Below are positions 1 through 8,668 of a stretch of 64,000 bases of DNA, one piece after another. The notes below the pieces were generated by a model. It saw nothing but the letters and a program-made list of their open reading frames with translations, was not told the origin of the DNA and made no database searches. The stretch is from the NCBI RefSeq assembly GCF_014596745.1, contig NZ_JABTCF010000009.1, forward strand, positions 1 to 64,000. The letters run 5' to 3'. A program made the position numbers and the translations under genes. Numbering within the stretch: the stretch's first letter is position 1; the number at the start of each line of letters is the position of its first letter. The stretch is from Maribacter aquimaris (GTDB lineage: Bacteria; Bacteroidota; Bacteroidia; Flavobacteriales; Flavobacteriaceae).

Positions 1-51
1 CCATACACCAGTTATAGGATATCAAACGATATCATCTGATACCATATAAAA

Positions 52-86
52 TGAAAAGAGCTGCTAATCAATAGATTAACAGCTCT
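52..86 (-). terminator. Terminator of the tRNA-Ser/tRNA-Pro unit
   Basis: A 7+5 bp stem (AGAGCTG and TAATC against GATTA and CAGCTCT, one mismatch) closes an AATA loop. Read on the minus strand it is followed by TTTT. It lies 26 nt beyond the 3' end of tRNA-Pro. A second small hairpin (ACCACTT/AAGTGGT, 92-108) sits between the tRNA and this stem. Confidence 0.7.
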
Positions 87-111
87 CTAGTACCACTTGA
101 AAAGTGGTTCG

Positions 112-186
112 TCGGGGTGGCAGGATTCGAACCTGCGACCTCCGCGTCCCAAACGCGGCGCGATAACCGGGCTACGCTACACCCCG
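112..186 (-). tRNA. tRNA-Pro (anticodon TGG)
   Basis: On the minus strand the 7-bp acceptor stem CGGGGTG/CACCCCG with discriminator A, the T-arm loop TTCGAAT, and an anticodon stem-loop with loop TTTGGGA are all visible. The loop gives anticodon TGG, reading proline codons. No CCA is encoded. It lies 26 nt downstream of tRNA-Ser on the same strand and is probably processed from the same transcript. Confidence 0.97.
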
Positions 187-212
187 ATATGGTTATCTTT
201 TCAAAAAAATTG

Positions 213-296
213 CGGAGAGAATGGGACTCGAACCCATGCGACACTTGCGCGTCGACAGATTAGCAATCTGCTCCGTTACCACTCCGGCACCTCTCC
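213..296 (-). tRNA. tRNA-Ser (anticodon GCT)
   Basis: The minus strand shows acceptor stem GGAGAGG/TCTCTCC, a long variable arm typical of class II tRNAs, T-loop TTCGAGT, and anticodon loop TTGCTAA, which gives anticodon GCT (serine AGC/AGU codons). It is the first gene of a two-tRNA unit with tRNA-Pro downstream, a promoter about 40 nt upstream and a hairpin terminator after tRNA-Pro. Confidence 0.97.
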
Positions 297-333
297 TGAA
301 TATATTTTAATGAACTTTGCTGTAAAGCGGTTG

Positions 334-365
334 CAAATGTACATTTTTCCAATACTAAAAAGCAA
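334..365 (-). promoter_or_regulatory. Bacteroidota-type promoter of the tRNA pair
   Basis: On the minus strand TTG (363-365) is followed after 21 nt by TACATTTG (334-341), matching the Bacteroidota -33/-7 consensus TTTG...TAnnTTTG. Transcription would start near 327, about 30 nt before the mature 5' end of tRNA-Ser. Confidence 0.7.
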
Positions 366-404
366 CTATTTTGGTACTTTTTTTTTATGAATTTCATAAA
401 TGCC

Positions 405-2444
405 TTATTCTGGGTATTCTACCCTTAAATGATAGATATTGGTCAACCGATGTTTAAAGATTTTTTTAATCGTTTCGATCTCCCTAAATGTTATGTCCGC
501 ATTCAAGAATTGATTCGCCGCCATTTGGCCTCCGATAATCTTATCCACGAATTCATCCAATACTTTGAACGTAGGGTTCTTTAAGCTTTTTGATGCCGCT
601 TCCACAGAGTCCGCCATCATCAGGATTGCCGTTTCCTTTGAAAAAGGTATAGGCCCTGGATATCTGAAATCCCCTTCCTTCACTTCTCCGCTTATTTCCT
701 TTTGTTTGGAATAAAAATAATACACCAAGGTGGTACCGTGGTGCGAACGTATGAAATCTATGACCCTATCGGGTAAATTGTTCTTTCTGGCAATTTCAAT
801 TCCTTCAATCACATGGTTAATGATAATCCGGGCACTATCCCTGGGCTCTAAATCATCATGTGGATTTGCGTTGGTAATTTGGTTCTCCGTAAAATAGGTA
901 GGGTTACCCAATTTACCTATATCATGGTATAAGGCCCCCACACGCACCAACATGGCATTCGCTCCTATCTCATTGGCCGCCGCTTCCGCCAAGTTCGCTA
1001 CTTGTAGGGAATGGTTAAAGGTCCCGGGTGCCTTGTTGGAGAGCTCTTTTAACAGTTTCGAATTAGTATCGGACAGTTCCAACAAGGATACATCCGAAAC
1101 CAATCCAAATATCTTTTCATAAATATAAATCAATGGTTGTACGAACAACGTAATCATTCCGTTCAACAGAAACAAGCCCAAGGTCAACCAGATGATATTA
1201 TCAAAATTACCCTCGTGGATAATATGGAATGCCAAATACCCCGCAATATAAATCAAGGTGATCTGCCCTACCGAAATAAAGAGATTCGCCCTCTTATAAA
1301 GCTCAGACACCGTAAGAATGGTTACTATGCCCACGATAATCTGAATAAAGATGTACTCAAAACTATTGGGCACCACAAAACCCAAAATAAGCACCGTGAG
1401 CACATGGACAAACAATCCTAGCCTTGCATCAAAAAATGTTTTAAGAATTAAGGGAAGAATACACAAGGGCACCACAAAAACATAAGCTTCGTTGTATTTT
1501 ACCACCAGCGTGGTCACAAATACCATAAGCAGTATATTGATGAATATAAAGGTGACCTTTGTCCCATTTTCATAAATATCCCGTCTGTATTTTTTTAGAA
1601 ACAGGAAAAGCATCATCAACACCAATGCCACAAGCACGGTATATCCCCCCAGGATAAAATAGTAGTTGTTGGAAGCCCAAAGTTCGGATTCAAACTCACC
1701 CTTTAAGGACTCCAGAATTATATAATTATCGGATTCCACAACTTCCCCCTTGGCGATAATCAGTTTACCCTCATCAATGGCCCCCCTGGTCAGGGATATT
1801 TTTGACAGTTCATCGTCCAATGCCTTTTGCGACAACTCTTCATCATAGGTCACATTGGGTTTTATCAAATTAAAGAAAAGCGCCTGATACGCATTGGAAA
1901 AACGCCTCAATTGTCTTGCTTTCAAAACACTGTCCATGACCTCCTCAACATCACTGATCCGATACAAACCATCGAATTTGATTTGATTGGCCTCATTCTT
2001 TTTAATAAGATATACCTGTTCCCCCTTTTCTTGGGAATTTGTTTTTTGTAGGATTCCATTTTCATAGACAACGTCTAGAATACTCTCCCCTACTTTTCTC
2101 AACAGTGATAATTCCGCAGGATTATGTTCCTCGGACCCAAAGGTCTTTTTAAAGGCAGTATCGTATTCTTGATATACCGACTGGGCAGTTGCCTCATCAT
2201 AACGATAATAATGCACTTGGTCATCTATGACCTTTTGCTTTTCCGAGGCAATCTCCTCTTGGGTTTTCTTTACCGAAAAATCAAAAGGGGCATATAAATT
2301 CTCATATTGCCAAGGTTTACCTTTCTGAAACTCATATTTGAATTTACCTCCCTTGGGAAAAAAGAAGACAATACAAAAAATAGATACAACGTAGAGGAAG
2401 TATTTATAAATGACGGATTGGTTTTTGTATAGTCTGTCCAACAA
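405..2444 (-). CDS. 7TM receptor with HD domain, PgpH-type cyclic-di-AMP phosphodiesterase
   Basis: About 679 aa. An N-terminal membrane segment precedes an extracellular domain of about 260 residues (7TMR-HDED type), a block of about seven hydrophobic helices, and a C-terminal cytoplasmic HD domain with YHDIGKLGNP (His near residue 507) and a later RSHHGTT. This order is that of PgpH enzymes, which hydrolyse c-di-AMP; that activity is inferred from the family. The reading frame stays open far upstream into the divergent thiolase, but homologous sequence begins near LDRLYKNQS. No ATG lies there, so a TTG start at 2444 (or 2441) is chosen. Only about 112 bp separates it from the thiolase start, so the promoters must overlap or lie close together. 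Confidence 0.85.
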   Translation of the reverse strand: MLDRLYKNQSVIYKYFLYVVSIFCIVFFFPKGGKFKYEFQKGKPWQYENLYAPFDFSVKKTQEEIASEKQKVIDDQVHYYRYDEATAQSVYQEYDTAFKKTFGSEEHNPAELSLLRKVGESILDVVYENGILQKTNSQEKGEQVYLIKKNEANQIKFDGLYRISDVEEVMDSVLKARQLRRFSNAYQALFFNLIKPNVTYDEELSQKALDDELSKISLTRGAIDEGKLIIAKGEVVESDNYIILESLKGEFESELWASNNYYFILGGYTVLVALVLMMLFLFLKKYRRDIYENGTKVTFIFINILLMVFVTTLVVKYNEAYVFVVPLCILPLILKTFFDARLGLFVHVLTVLILGFVVPNSFEYIFIQIIVGIVTILTVSELYKRANLFISVGQITLIYIAGYLAFHIIHEGNFDNIIWLTLGLFLLNGMITLFVQPLIYIYEKIFGLVSDVSLLELSDTNSKLLKELSNKAPGTFNHSLQVANLAEAAANEIGANAMLVRVGALYHDIGKLGNPTYFTENQITNANPHDDLEPRDSARIIINHVIEGIEIARKNNLPDRVIDFIRSHHGTTLVYYFYSKQKEISGEVKEGDFRYPGPIPFSKETAILMMADSVEAASKSLKNPTFKVLDEFVDKIIGGQMAANQFLNADITFREIETIKKIFKHRLTNIYHLRVEYPE

Positions 2445-2556
2445 TCGGGTATATAGTTTGTATCTAACCTCAAAAATAGAAAATATAATAGAGCTTTTGC
2501 CACAACATGGATATTGATTGCACTTTAATTTATTAAATTCGCAACTATAAAAACTT

Positions 2557-3738
2557 ATGTATATGCATGATGTTGTCATAGTTTCCGCAGTTAGAACGCC
2601 TATCGGAAGTTTTATGGGTGGCCTATCCACAATACCCGCACCCAAATTAGGTGCCATTGCTATTAAGGGCGCCTTGGAAAGAATCAAGTTAGACCCCAAA
2701 CAGGTCGATGAGGTTTTTATGGGCAATGTTGTACAGGCCGGAACAGGCCAGGCACCTGCCCGACAGGCAGCGATATTCGCAGGTATTCCCAATACGGTAC
2801 CATGCACAACAGTAAACAAGGTCTGTGCCTCAGGAATGAAATCGGTAATGCTGGCTGCCCAAGCCATCGCCTTGGGCGATATATCGATTGCCGTCGCCGG
2901 TGGTATGGAAAACATGAGTCTTATTCCTCACTATGCACACCTTAGAACAGGTGTGAAATTTGGTCCGACCACATTTATCGATGGTATGCAAAAAGATGGA
3001 CTTGTAGATGCCTATGACCAAAATGCCATGGGTGTATGTGCCGATACCTGCGCCAAGGAATACAAATTCACAAGGGAAGACCAGGACAACTTCGCCCTTA
3101 AGTCGTACCAACGATCTGCAGAGGCATGGAAATCGGGTAAATTCGCCAAGGAAGTCATACCTGTGGAAGTACCCCAAAGAAGAGGGGAACCAATCATTAT
3201 CTCCGAGGATGAGGAATTCAAGAACGTGAAAATGGAAAAAATACCTGTGCTTCGTCCTGCATTTACAAAAGATGGAACGGTAACCGCGGCCAATGCCTCA
3301 ACCATCAATGATGGTGCGGCAGCCTTAGTGGTCATGAGCTTGGAAAAGGCCAACGAACTGAACCTTACTCCCTTAGCTACCATTAAAAGTTATGCCGATG
3401 CCGCACAAGCACCGGAATGGTTTACCACTTCCCCTTCCAAAGCCTTACCAAAAGCTTTGGACAAAGCCGGAATCGGTTTGGATGACGTTGATTATTTTGA
3501 ATTCAATGAGGCCTTCTCGGTAGTAGGTTTAGCCAATATGAAGCTATTGGGATTGGACGATTCAAATGTAAACATCAATGGTGGTGCTGTCTCCTTGGGC
3601 CATCCGTTAGGATGTTCCGGAGCACGGATATTGATAACCCTATTAAACATATTGGAACAAAACAATGCCAAAATCGGTGCTGCCGCTATTTGCAATGGAG
3701 GTGGTGGGGCTTCGGCCATGATTTTAGAGCGAAACTAA
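2557..3738 (+). CDS. Acetyl-CoA C-acyltransferase (thiolase)
   Basis: A full-length 393-aa thiolase. It catalyses thiolytic cleavage of 3-ketoacyl-CoA or condensation of two acetyl-CoA. Visible motifs are the N-terminal VVIVSAVRTPIGSF, the nucleophile region NKVCASGMKSV (Cys near 90), NEAFSV, GHPLGCSGAR with the second catalytic Cys, and the glycine-rich CNGGGGASA end. A second in-frame ATG six bases in (2563) gives MHDVVIV and is an equally good start. It is not in a fatty acid oxidation cluster, so the direction (degradation versus acetoacetyl-CoA synthesis) cannot be told. It is followed after 22 nt by the NlpC/P60-like gene on the same strand, possibly co-transcribed. Confidence 0.93.
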   Translation: MYMHDVVIVSAVRTPIGSFMGGLSTIPAPKLGAIAIKGALERIKLDPKQVDEVFMGNVVQAGTGQAPARQAAIFAGIPNTVPCTTVNKVCASGMKSVMLAAQAIALGDISIAVAGGMENMSLIPHYAHLRTGVKFGPTTFIDGMQKDGLVDAYDQNAMGVCADTCAKEYKFTREDQDNFALKSYQRSAEAWKSGKFAKEVIPVEVPQRRGEPIIISEDEEFKNVKMEKIPVLRPAFTKDGTVTAANASTINDGAAALVVMSLEKANELNLTPLATIKSYADAAQAPEWFTTSPSKALPKALDKAGIGLDDVDYFEFNEAFSVVGLANMKLLGLDDSNVNINGGAVSLGHPLGCSGARILITLLNILEQNNAKIGAAAICNGGGGASAMILERN

Positions 3739-3760
3739 CTTATTACCGCAATTAAATCCT

Positions 3761-4507
3761 ATGCAGTACGGTATTTGTCATTTGAGCATTGTTCCTATTC
3801 GATCCAGTGCAGAAGAAACAGCAGAGATGGTATCCCAATTGTTGTATGGGGAACATTACAAGGTTCTTGAACAACGGAAACATTGGAGTAGGATACGTAC
3901 TGCTTTTGACAAATGTGAGGGATGGATTCAAAACCTGCAACTTACCTTCATTGAAGAAACGCTATACAACGAGTTAACCAAGGACAAATACCCCCATTTT
4001 ACGATTGACCTGGTTTCTTATATCGAAATGGACAAGAACAATCTATTACCGATTGTCCTTGGTTCTGTATTTCAGCCAAAGTGGAACCACATTCACGAAG
4101 GCGCCTTAATCACTTCCAAACAAAAAAAATCAAACCTAATCAATACCGCCCTTCAATATTTGAACACCCCTTATTTATGGGGCGGAAAAACACCATTCGG
4201 GATAGATGCCGCTGGTTTTACCCAAATGGTCTATAAAATCAATGGCTATCATTTGCTTAGGAATGCTACAGCGCAGGCTACCCAGGGCACTGCCTTAAGT
4301 TTTATCGAAGAGAGTGAGGCTGGGGATTTGGCCTTTTTCGACAATAATGAAGGTATCATTGACCATGTAGGAATCATTATGGAGAACAATTATATCATTC
4401 ATGTGCATGGAAAGGTTCGTATAGACCGATTGGACCATACAGGGATTTTCAATAATGACACCAAAACCTACACCCATCAACTGAGGGTTATCAAAAAGAT
4501 CATATAA
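3761..4507 (+). CDS. SH3/NlpC-P60 (C40) family protein lacking the catalytic cysteine
   Basis: 248 aa. The N-terminal ~65 residues resemble the SH3 domain of YkfC-type dipeptidyl-peptidases, and residues ~125-248 form an NlpC/P60 domain (YLNTPYLWGGKTPFGID, then ESEAGDLAFF, DHVGIIM and IIHVHGKV). The family motif is GIDCSGF; here it reads GIDAAGF, with codon 4208-4210 GCC giving Ala150 in place of the nucleophilic Cys. The histidines at 202 and 214/216 remain. If real, the protein cannot act as a cysteine peptidase and may only bind murein peptides. No signal peptide is evident, as in cytoplasmic muropeptide recycling enzymes. Confidence 0.85.
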   Translation: MQYGICHLSIVPIRSSAEETAEMVSQLLYGEHYKVLEQRKHWSRIRTAFDKCEGWIQNLQLTFIEETLYNELTKDKYPHFTIDLVSYIEMDKNNLLPIVLGSVFQPKWNHIHEGALITSKQKKSNLINTALQYLNTPYLWGGKTPFGIDAAGFTQMVYKINGYHLLRNATAQATQGTALSFIEESEAGDLAFFDNNEGIIDHVGIIMENNYIIHVHGKVRIDRLDHTGIFNNDTKTYTHQLRVIKKII

Positions 4508-4540
4508 AAAAAGTCCTGACAAAATTGCCAGGACTTTTTC
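4506..4540. terminator. Bidirectional terminator between C40 protein and TPR protein
   Basis: The stem AAAAAGTCCTG/CAGGACTTTTT, with an A run on one side and a T run on the other, can end transcription from both strands. It lies exactly between two convergent genes. Confidence 0.85.
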
Positions 4541-4558
4541 CTATTATCAAGGATTTTG

Positions 4559-5821
4559 TTATTCTCCCAAAAGTTTTTTTAATCTCATGAAATTTTCATT
4601 GTCGCCCATAGCTCCGTAGATATTCTTCAATTGTGTAAGGATACCTTGGTTGTCTGGGTTTGTTTTCAAGGCCTCTTCCAAAACATTGGCACCTTCCTGG
4701 AACAAATCATCCTTCTGTTGCTTCAACTCTTCGTAACGGGCTATATCGGCCCTAGAGTTGCCCAAGGCATTCATCTCATCAATCAAACCATTTCCCTCAT
4801 TCACGTAAGTGGTTGATAAATTCAATTGCGCATTGGTATATCCAGGATTGATTTCAAGGGCCTTTCTATAAGATTCCCTCGCTTCTTCAAGATTTCCCTG
4901 CTCCATATTGATTACACCAATGTTATAATGTAAATCTGGATTATCAGGAGCAACAGTCGCTGCTTCCGCCATTAAGGCTTTGAATTTTTCCTTATCACCC
5001 AACTTATAATGTAAATTAGCTTCATTCAATATAAGGTTAACATCCTTTGGATTGCTAGCCCTTGCTTCTTTATAGGCATTCAATGCCTTATCATCTTGAC
5101 CTAATTGGGTATAGATCAAAGCCATATTTTTTACGATTTCCGCTTTTTTGGAAGGGGCTTTTTCATCTACAGGGTCTTTATAAGTACCTGACTTTACCAT
5201 CAAGTCCCTCTGAACCTTGTCCATAACCTCTTCTTCCCCTGTCGCAACATTGGTAGCCTTGTATTCAATACCACCACCATCGTAACCAACTTCCTTAAGT
5301 TCGTTATAATAGGTTAAGGCTTGCTCATAATTACCTCCATTTACAGCACTACTTGCCGCATAATATAGGTAAATAGTGTCCTTAGGGCTGAGTTTATAGC
5401 TCATATACAGCTTTTCTCCAGCTTCCTTAAACTTTTTATCCTTATTATCCGCAACGGCAGAATTTACCATTTCACCCGCAAGGGCAGATAATTCCTGGGT
5501 AATCAATTTGCCATATTTGACTTTGCCACTACTCTTTTCTACCTCATCGGCTTTCTGATAGGAGGAAACCGCTGTTTCAAAAGCTGTATCATCACCTTTT
5601 TTTGCTAAGTCGGTATAGACTTTACCGCGTAAATAATAGTATTGGGCCTGCAATTTTGCGTCTGCCCCGGAAATTGAGCCGGCTGCAGCCTCAAGAGATG
5701 ATTTGGCACTGGCCGCATCTCCCCCTTTGAGGGCCTTTTCTGCGGCTTTGATTTCTGTTTTTTGCGCAAATCCCACCATTGAAAAGGACATGGCCGCAAG
5801 TATAAAAATTTTGGTCTTCAT
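4559..5821 (-). CDS. Periplasmic tetratricopeptide repeat protein
   Basis: 420 aa with a signal peptide (MKTKIFILAAMSFSMVGFAQ, cleavage after AQ likely) and several TPR units, clearest around residues 225-340 (ALIYTQLGQDDKALNAYKEA, PDLHYNIGVINMEQGNLEEA and GYTNAQLNLST). TPRs are protein-protein scaffolds; the partner is unknown. The start lies 32 nt downstream of the gyrA stop on the same strand, and I see no terminator between them, so co-transcription with gyrA is likely. A shared hairpin terminator follows at 4506-4540. Confidence 0.88.
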   Translation of the reverse strand: MKTKIFILAAMSFSMVGFAQKTEIKAAEKALKGGDAASAKSSLEAAAGSISGADAKLQAQYYYLRGKVYTDLAKKGDDTAFETAVSSYQKADEVEKSSGKVKYGKLITQELSALAGEMVNSAVADNKDKKFKEAGEKLYMSYKLSPKDTIYLYYAASSAVNGGNYEQALTYYNELKEVGYDGGGIEYKATNVATGEEEVMDKVQRDLMVKSGTYKDPVDEKAPSKKAEIVKNMALIYTQLGQDDKALNAYKEARASNPKDVNLILNEANLHYKLGDKEKFKALMAEAATVAPDNPDLHYNIGVINMEQGNLEEARESYRKALEINPGYTNAQLNLSTTYVNEGNGLIDEMNALGNSRADIARYEELKQQKDDLFQEGANVLEEALKTNPDNQGILTQLKNIYGAMGDNENFMRLKKLLGE

Positions 5822-5853
5822 TTCGATTTAATTAAAATATTAGTGTTTATTGA

Positions 5854-8409
5854 TTACTCTTTTGTTTCATCAGGACTATCATCTGTCTCTTCTGCACTAT
5901 CATTATCAATAGCCGTGCCATCTTCGGATTGGACCTCTATATCCATTATATCGACTTCTTCCACAGCCTCATCGTCCTTCATCACTTTTGCCACCGCGGC
6001 AATACTGTCCTTACCTTTGATGTTGATCAACCTAACGCCCTGGGTAGCCCTACCCATAACGCGTAAATCCTCTACACTCATACGTATGGCGATACCTGAT
6101 TTATTGATGATCATTAAATCATCGGAATCGGAAACATTCTTAATGGCTACAAGTCCACCGGTCTTTTCGGTAATGGATATCGTCTTAACACCCTTACCTC
6201 CTCGATTCGTGATCCTATAATCCTCAATACTCGAACGTTTACCATAACCATTCTCAGAAACCACAAGAATCTCCTCGTCCAAATCATGGACCGAAACCAT
6301 TCCTATGACCTCATCTTTTTCATCGGCTAAGCGAATACCCCTAACCCCCGAAGCATTACGTCCCATAGGTCTTGTCTTTCCTTCCTCAAACCTTATGGCT
6401 TTCCCTGATTTCAATCCCAGGAATATCTGACTGGTACCCGTTGTCAATTTAGCTTCCAATAACTCGTCATCCTCTTTAATACTAATGGCATTGATACCAT
6501 TCTGTCGTGGTCTAGAGTATTGTTCCAAGGAAGTCTTTTTCACGGTACCTTTCTTGGTAGCCATGATTACATAGTGACTATTCACATATTCCTCATCCTT
6601 GAGGTCTTGAGTACAGATAAAGGCTTTGACCTTATCATCTTGCTCTATATTGATCAAGTTTTGTATTGCCCGTCCTTTAGATGTTCTACTACCTTCGGGT
6701 ATTTCGTAAACACGCATCCAGAAACATTTTCCTTTTTGGGTAAAGAACAGCATATATTGGTGGTTGGTGCCCACAAATAGATGTTCCAGAAAATCCTCAT
6801 TTCGCGTCGATGATGCTTTTTGGCCAACACCACCCCTATTCTGGGTCTTATATTCTGATAATGGTGTTCTTTTGATATAACCAGCATGTGAAATGGTGAT
6901 GACCACTTGCTCATCGGGAATCATATCCTCGATACTCAAATCGCCACCTGCAAAGTTTATTACAGAACGTCTTTCGTCACCGTATTTTCCTTTGACCTCG
7001 ATCAACTCATCCTTAATAATCTGCATTCTGCGCTCCTTACGCTCCAAAATATCCTTAAGATCCTCAATGGTCTTGATGACCTCATCATATTCTGTTCTCA
7101 ACTTATCCTGTTCCAGACCGGTAAGCTGACGAAGCCTCATTTCCACAATCGCCTTGGCCTGTATCTCGGACAACTTAAATCGTTCCATCAAGTTCTCCCT
7201 GGCCTCATCGGCATTGGAAGATGCCCTTATAATCGAGATTACCTCATCGATATTATCAGAAGCGATGATCAATCCTTCAAGGATGTGTGCCCTATCTTCC
7301 GCTTTTTTAAGCTCAAATTTGGTCCTTCTGACCACAACTTCATGTCTGTGTTCCACGAAATAGTGGATCATTTCCTTAACATTAAGCATTTGCGGCCTAC
7401 CGTTCACCAAAGCAATGTTGTTCACACTGAAAGAGGATTGAAGCGGTGTATACTTATATAAGGTATTCAATACGATATTCGGAATTGCATCCCTTTTAAG
7501 TATGTATACAATACGCATACCGTTCCTATCCGATTCATCGCGAATGGTAGAAATACCCTCAATTTTCTTATCGTTAACCAAATCAGCGGTCTTCTTGATC
7601 ATATCCGCCTTATTGACTTGATAAGGTATTTCAGTGACGATAATACACTCACGTCCTTGGACTTCCTCAATTCTGGCCTTGGCCCGGATTTTCACCCTTC
7701 CCCGTCCGGTATGGAAAGCCTCTTTGACCCCATCATATCCATAAATAACACCTCCCGTAGGGAAATCCGGTGCTTTAATATGGGTGATAAGCTCATCAAT
7801 CTCAATATCATTGTTATCGATATAGGCTATCGTTCCATCAATAACCTCGGAAAGGTTATGGGGAGCCATGTTCGTGGCCATACCCACCGCAATACCGGAA
7901 GCACCGTTTACCAATAAATTGGGAATACGGGTAGGTAGTACTTTAGGTTCCTGTAAGGAATCATCAAAATTCAACTGATGGTCAACGGTATCCTTGTCGA
8001 TATCAATCAACATATCGTCCGCGATCTTCCTCATTCTGGCCTCGGTATAACGCATGGCCGCTGGGCTATCCCCATCTATTGAACCAAAGTTACCTTGGCC
8101 ATCGACCAACATATAACGCAAACTCCACTCTTGAGCCATACGCACCATAGTGTCGTAGACAGAGGTATCGCCGTGTGGGTGATATTTACCTAAAACCTCA
8201 CCGACTATACGAGCTGATTTTTTATGCGCACTGTTTGACCTAACGCCCAATTCATGCATACCATACAGTACCCTTCTGTGAACAGGTTTCAATCCGTCCC
8301 TGACATCTGGCAAGGCACGTGACACAATGACCGACATTGAATAATCAATGTAGGCAGACTTCATTTCGTCTTCAATGTTAATAGGAATCAATTTTTCTCC
8401 TTCTGCCAT
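5854..8409 (-). CDS. gyrA: DNA gyrase subunit A
   Basis: 851 aa. With GyrB it introduces negative supercoils using ATP. The N-terminal breakage-reunion domain carries the catalytic Tyr121 in [10 protein letters not shown]. The quinolone region reads [17 protein letters not shown], with Thr82 at the E. coli Ser83 position and Asp86 at Asp87. A degenerate GyrA box, QNRGGVG, supports gyrase over topoisomerase IV ParC, as do the six-blade-like C-terminal repeats and an acidic tail of about 35 residues rich in D and E. The ATG at 8407-8409 is well placed. The TPR gene follows closely; clpC diverges across 259 bp. Confidence 0.97.
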   Translation of the reverse strand: MAEGEKLIPINIEDEMKSAYIDYSMSVIVSRALPDVRDGLKPVHRRVLYGMHELGVRSNSAHKKSARIVGEVLGKYHPHGDTSVYDTMVRMAQEWSLRYMLVDGQGNFGSIDGDSPAAMRYTEARMRKIADDMLIDIDKDTVDHQLNFDDSLQEPKVLPTRIPNLLVNGASGIAVGMATNMAPHNLSEVIDGTIAYIDNNDIEIDELITHIKAPDFPTGGVIYGYDGVKEAFHTGRGRVKIRAKARIEEVQGRECIIVTEIPYQVNKADMIKKTADLVNDKKIEGISTIRDESDRNGMRIVYILKRDAIPNIVLNTLYKYTPLQSSFSVNNIALVNGRPQMLNVKEMIHYFVEHRHEVVVRRTKFELKKAEDRAHILEGLIIASDNIDEVISIIRASSNADEARENLMERFKLSEIQAKAIVEMRLRQLTGLEQDKLRTEYDEVIKTIEDLKDILERKERRMQIIKDELIEVKGKYGDERRSVINFAGGDLSIEDMIPDEQVVITISHAGYIKRTPLSEYKTQNRGGVGQKASSTRNEDFLEHLFVGTNHQYMLFFTQKGKCFWMRVYEIPEGSRTSKGRAIQNLINIEQDDKVKAFICTQDLKDEEYVNSHYVIMATKKGTVKKTSLEQYSRPRQNGINAISIKEDDELLEAKLTTGTSQIFLGLKSGKAIRFEEGKTRPMGRNASGVRGIRLADEKDEVIGMVSVHDLDEEILVVSENGYGKRSSIEDYRITNRGGKGVKTISITEKTGGLVAIKNVSDSDDLMIINKSGIAIRMSVEDLRVMGRATQGVRLINIKGKDSIAAVAKVMKDDEAVEEVDIMDIEVQSEDGTAIDNDSAEETDDSPDETKE

Positions 8410-8668
8410 TCTAATATTTTATCTATTTATCTTCTTTAAAAAAGCAAGGCAATATACGTATTTTGACAGCCATAAAGACACTTATCAAACACTTTATCCA
8501 AGAATTTATTAACACTTGCCCACACGGCTATAGTTGATAATTTACACGTTAATTATTTTGTAAATAGGGGCTTTTTTCGTCATTTAGGTCATGTTTAACG
8601 ATTATTGGGTATGGTATTTGGTCTAGATTAGTATAGTTTTACTAATTTTATTGTTGAAAGGATAATAT

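Noticed and set aside
97-390. 97-aa frame on the plus strand over the two tRNAs
   Set aside because: It is antisense to tRNA-Pro and tRNA-Ser and encodes no known domain.
2445-2915. N-terminal extension of the HD phosphohydrolase frame to 836 aa
   Set aside because: It runs antisense through the well-supported thiolase start and has no family likeness; the protein proper begins near 2444.
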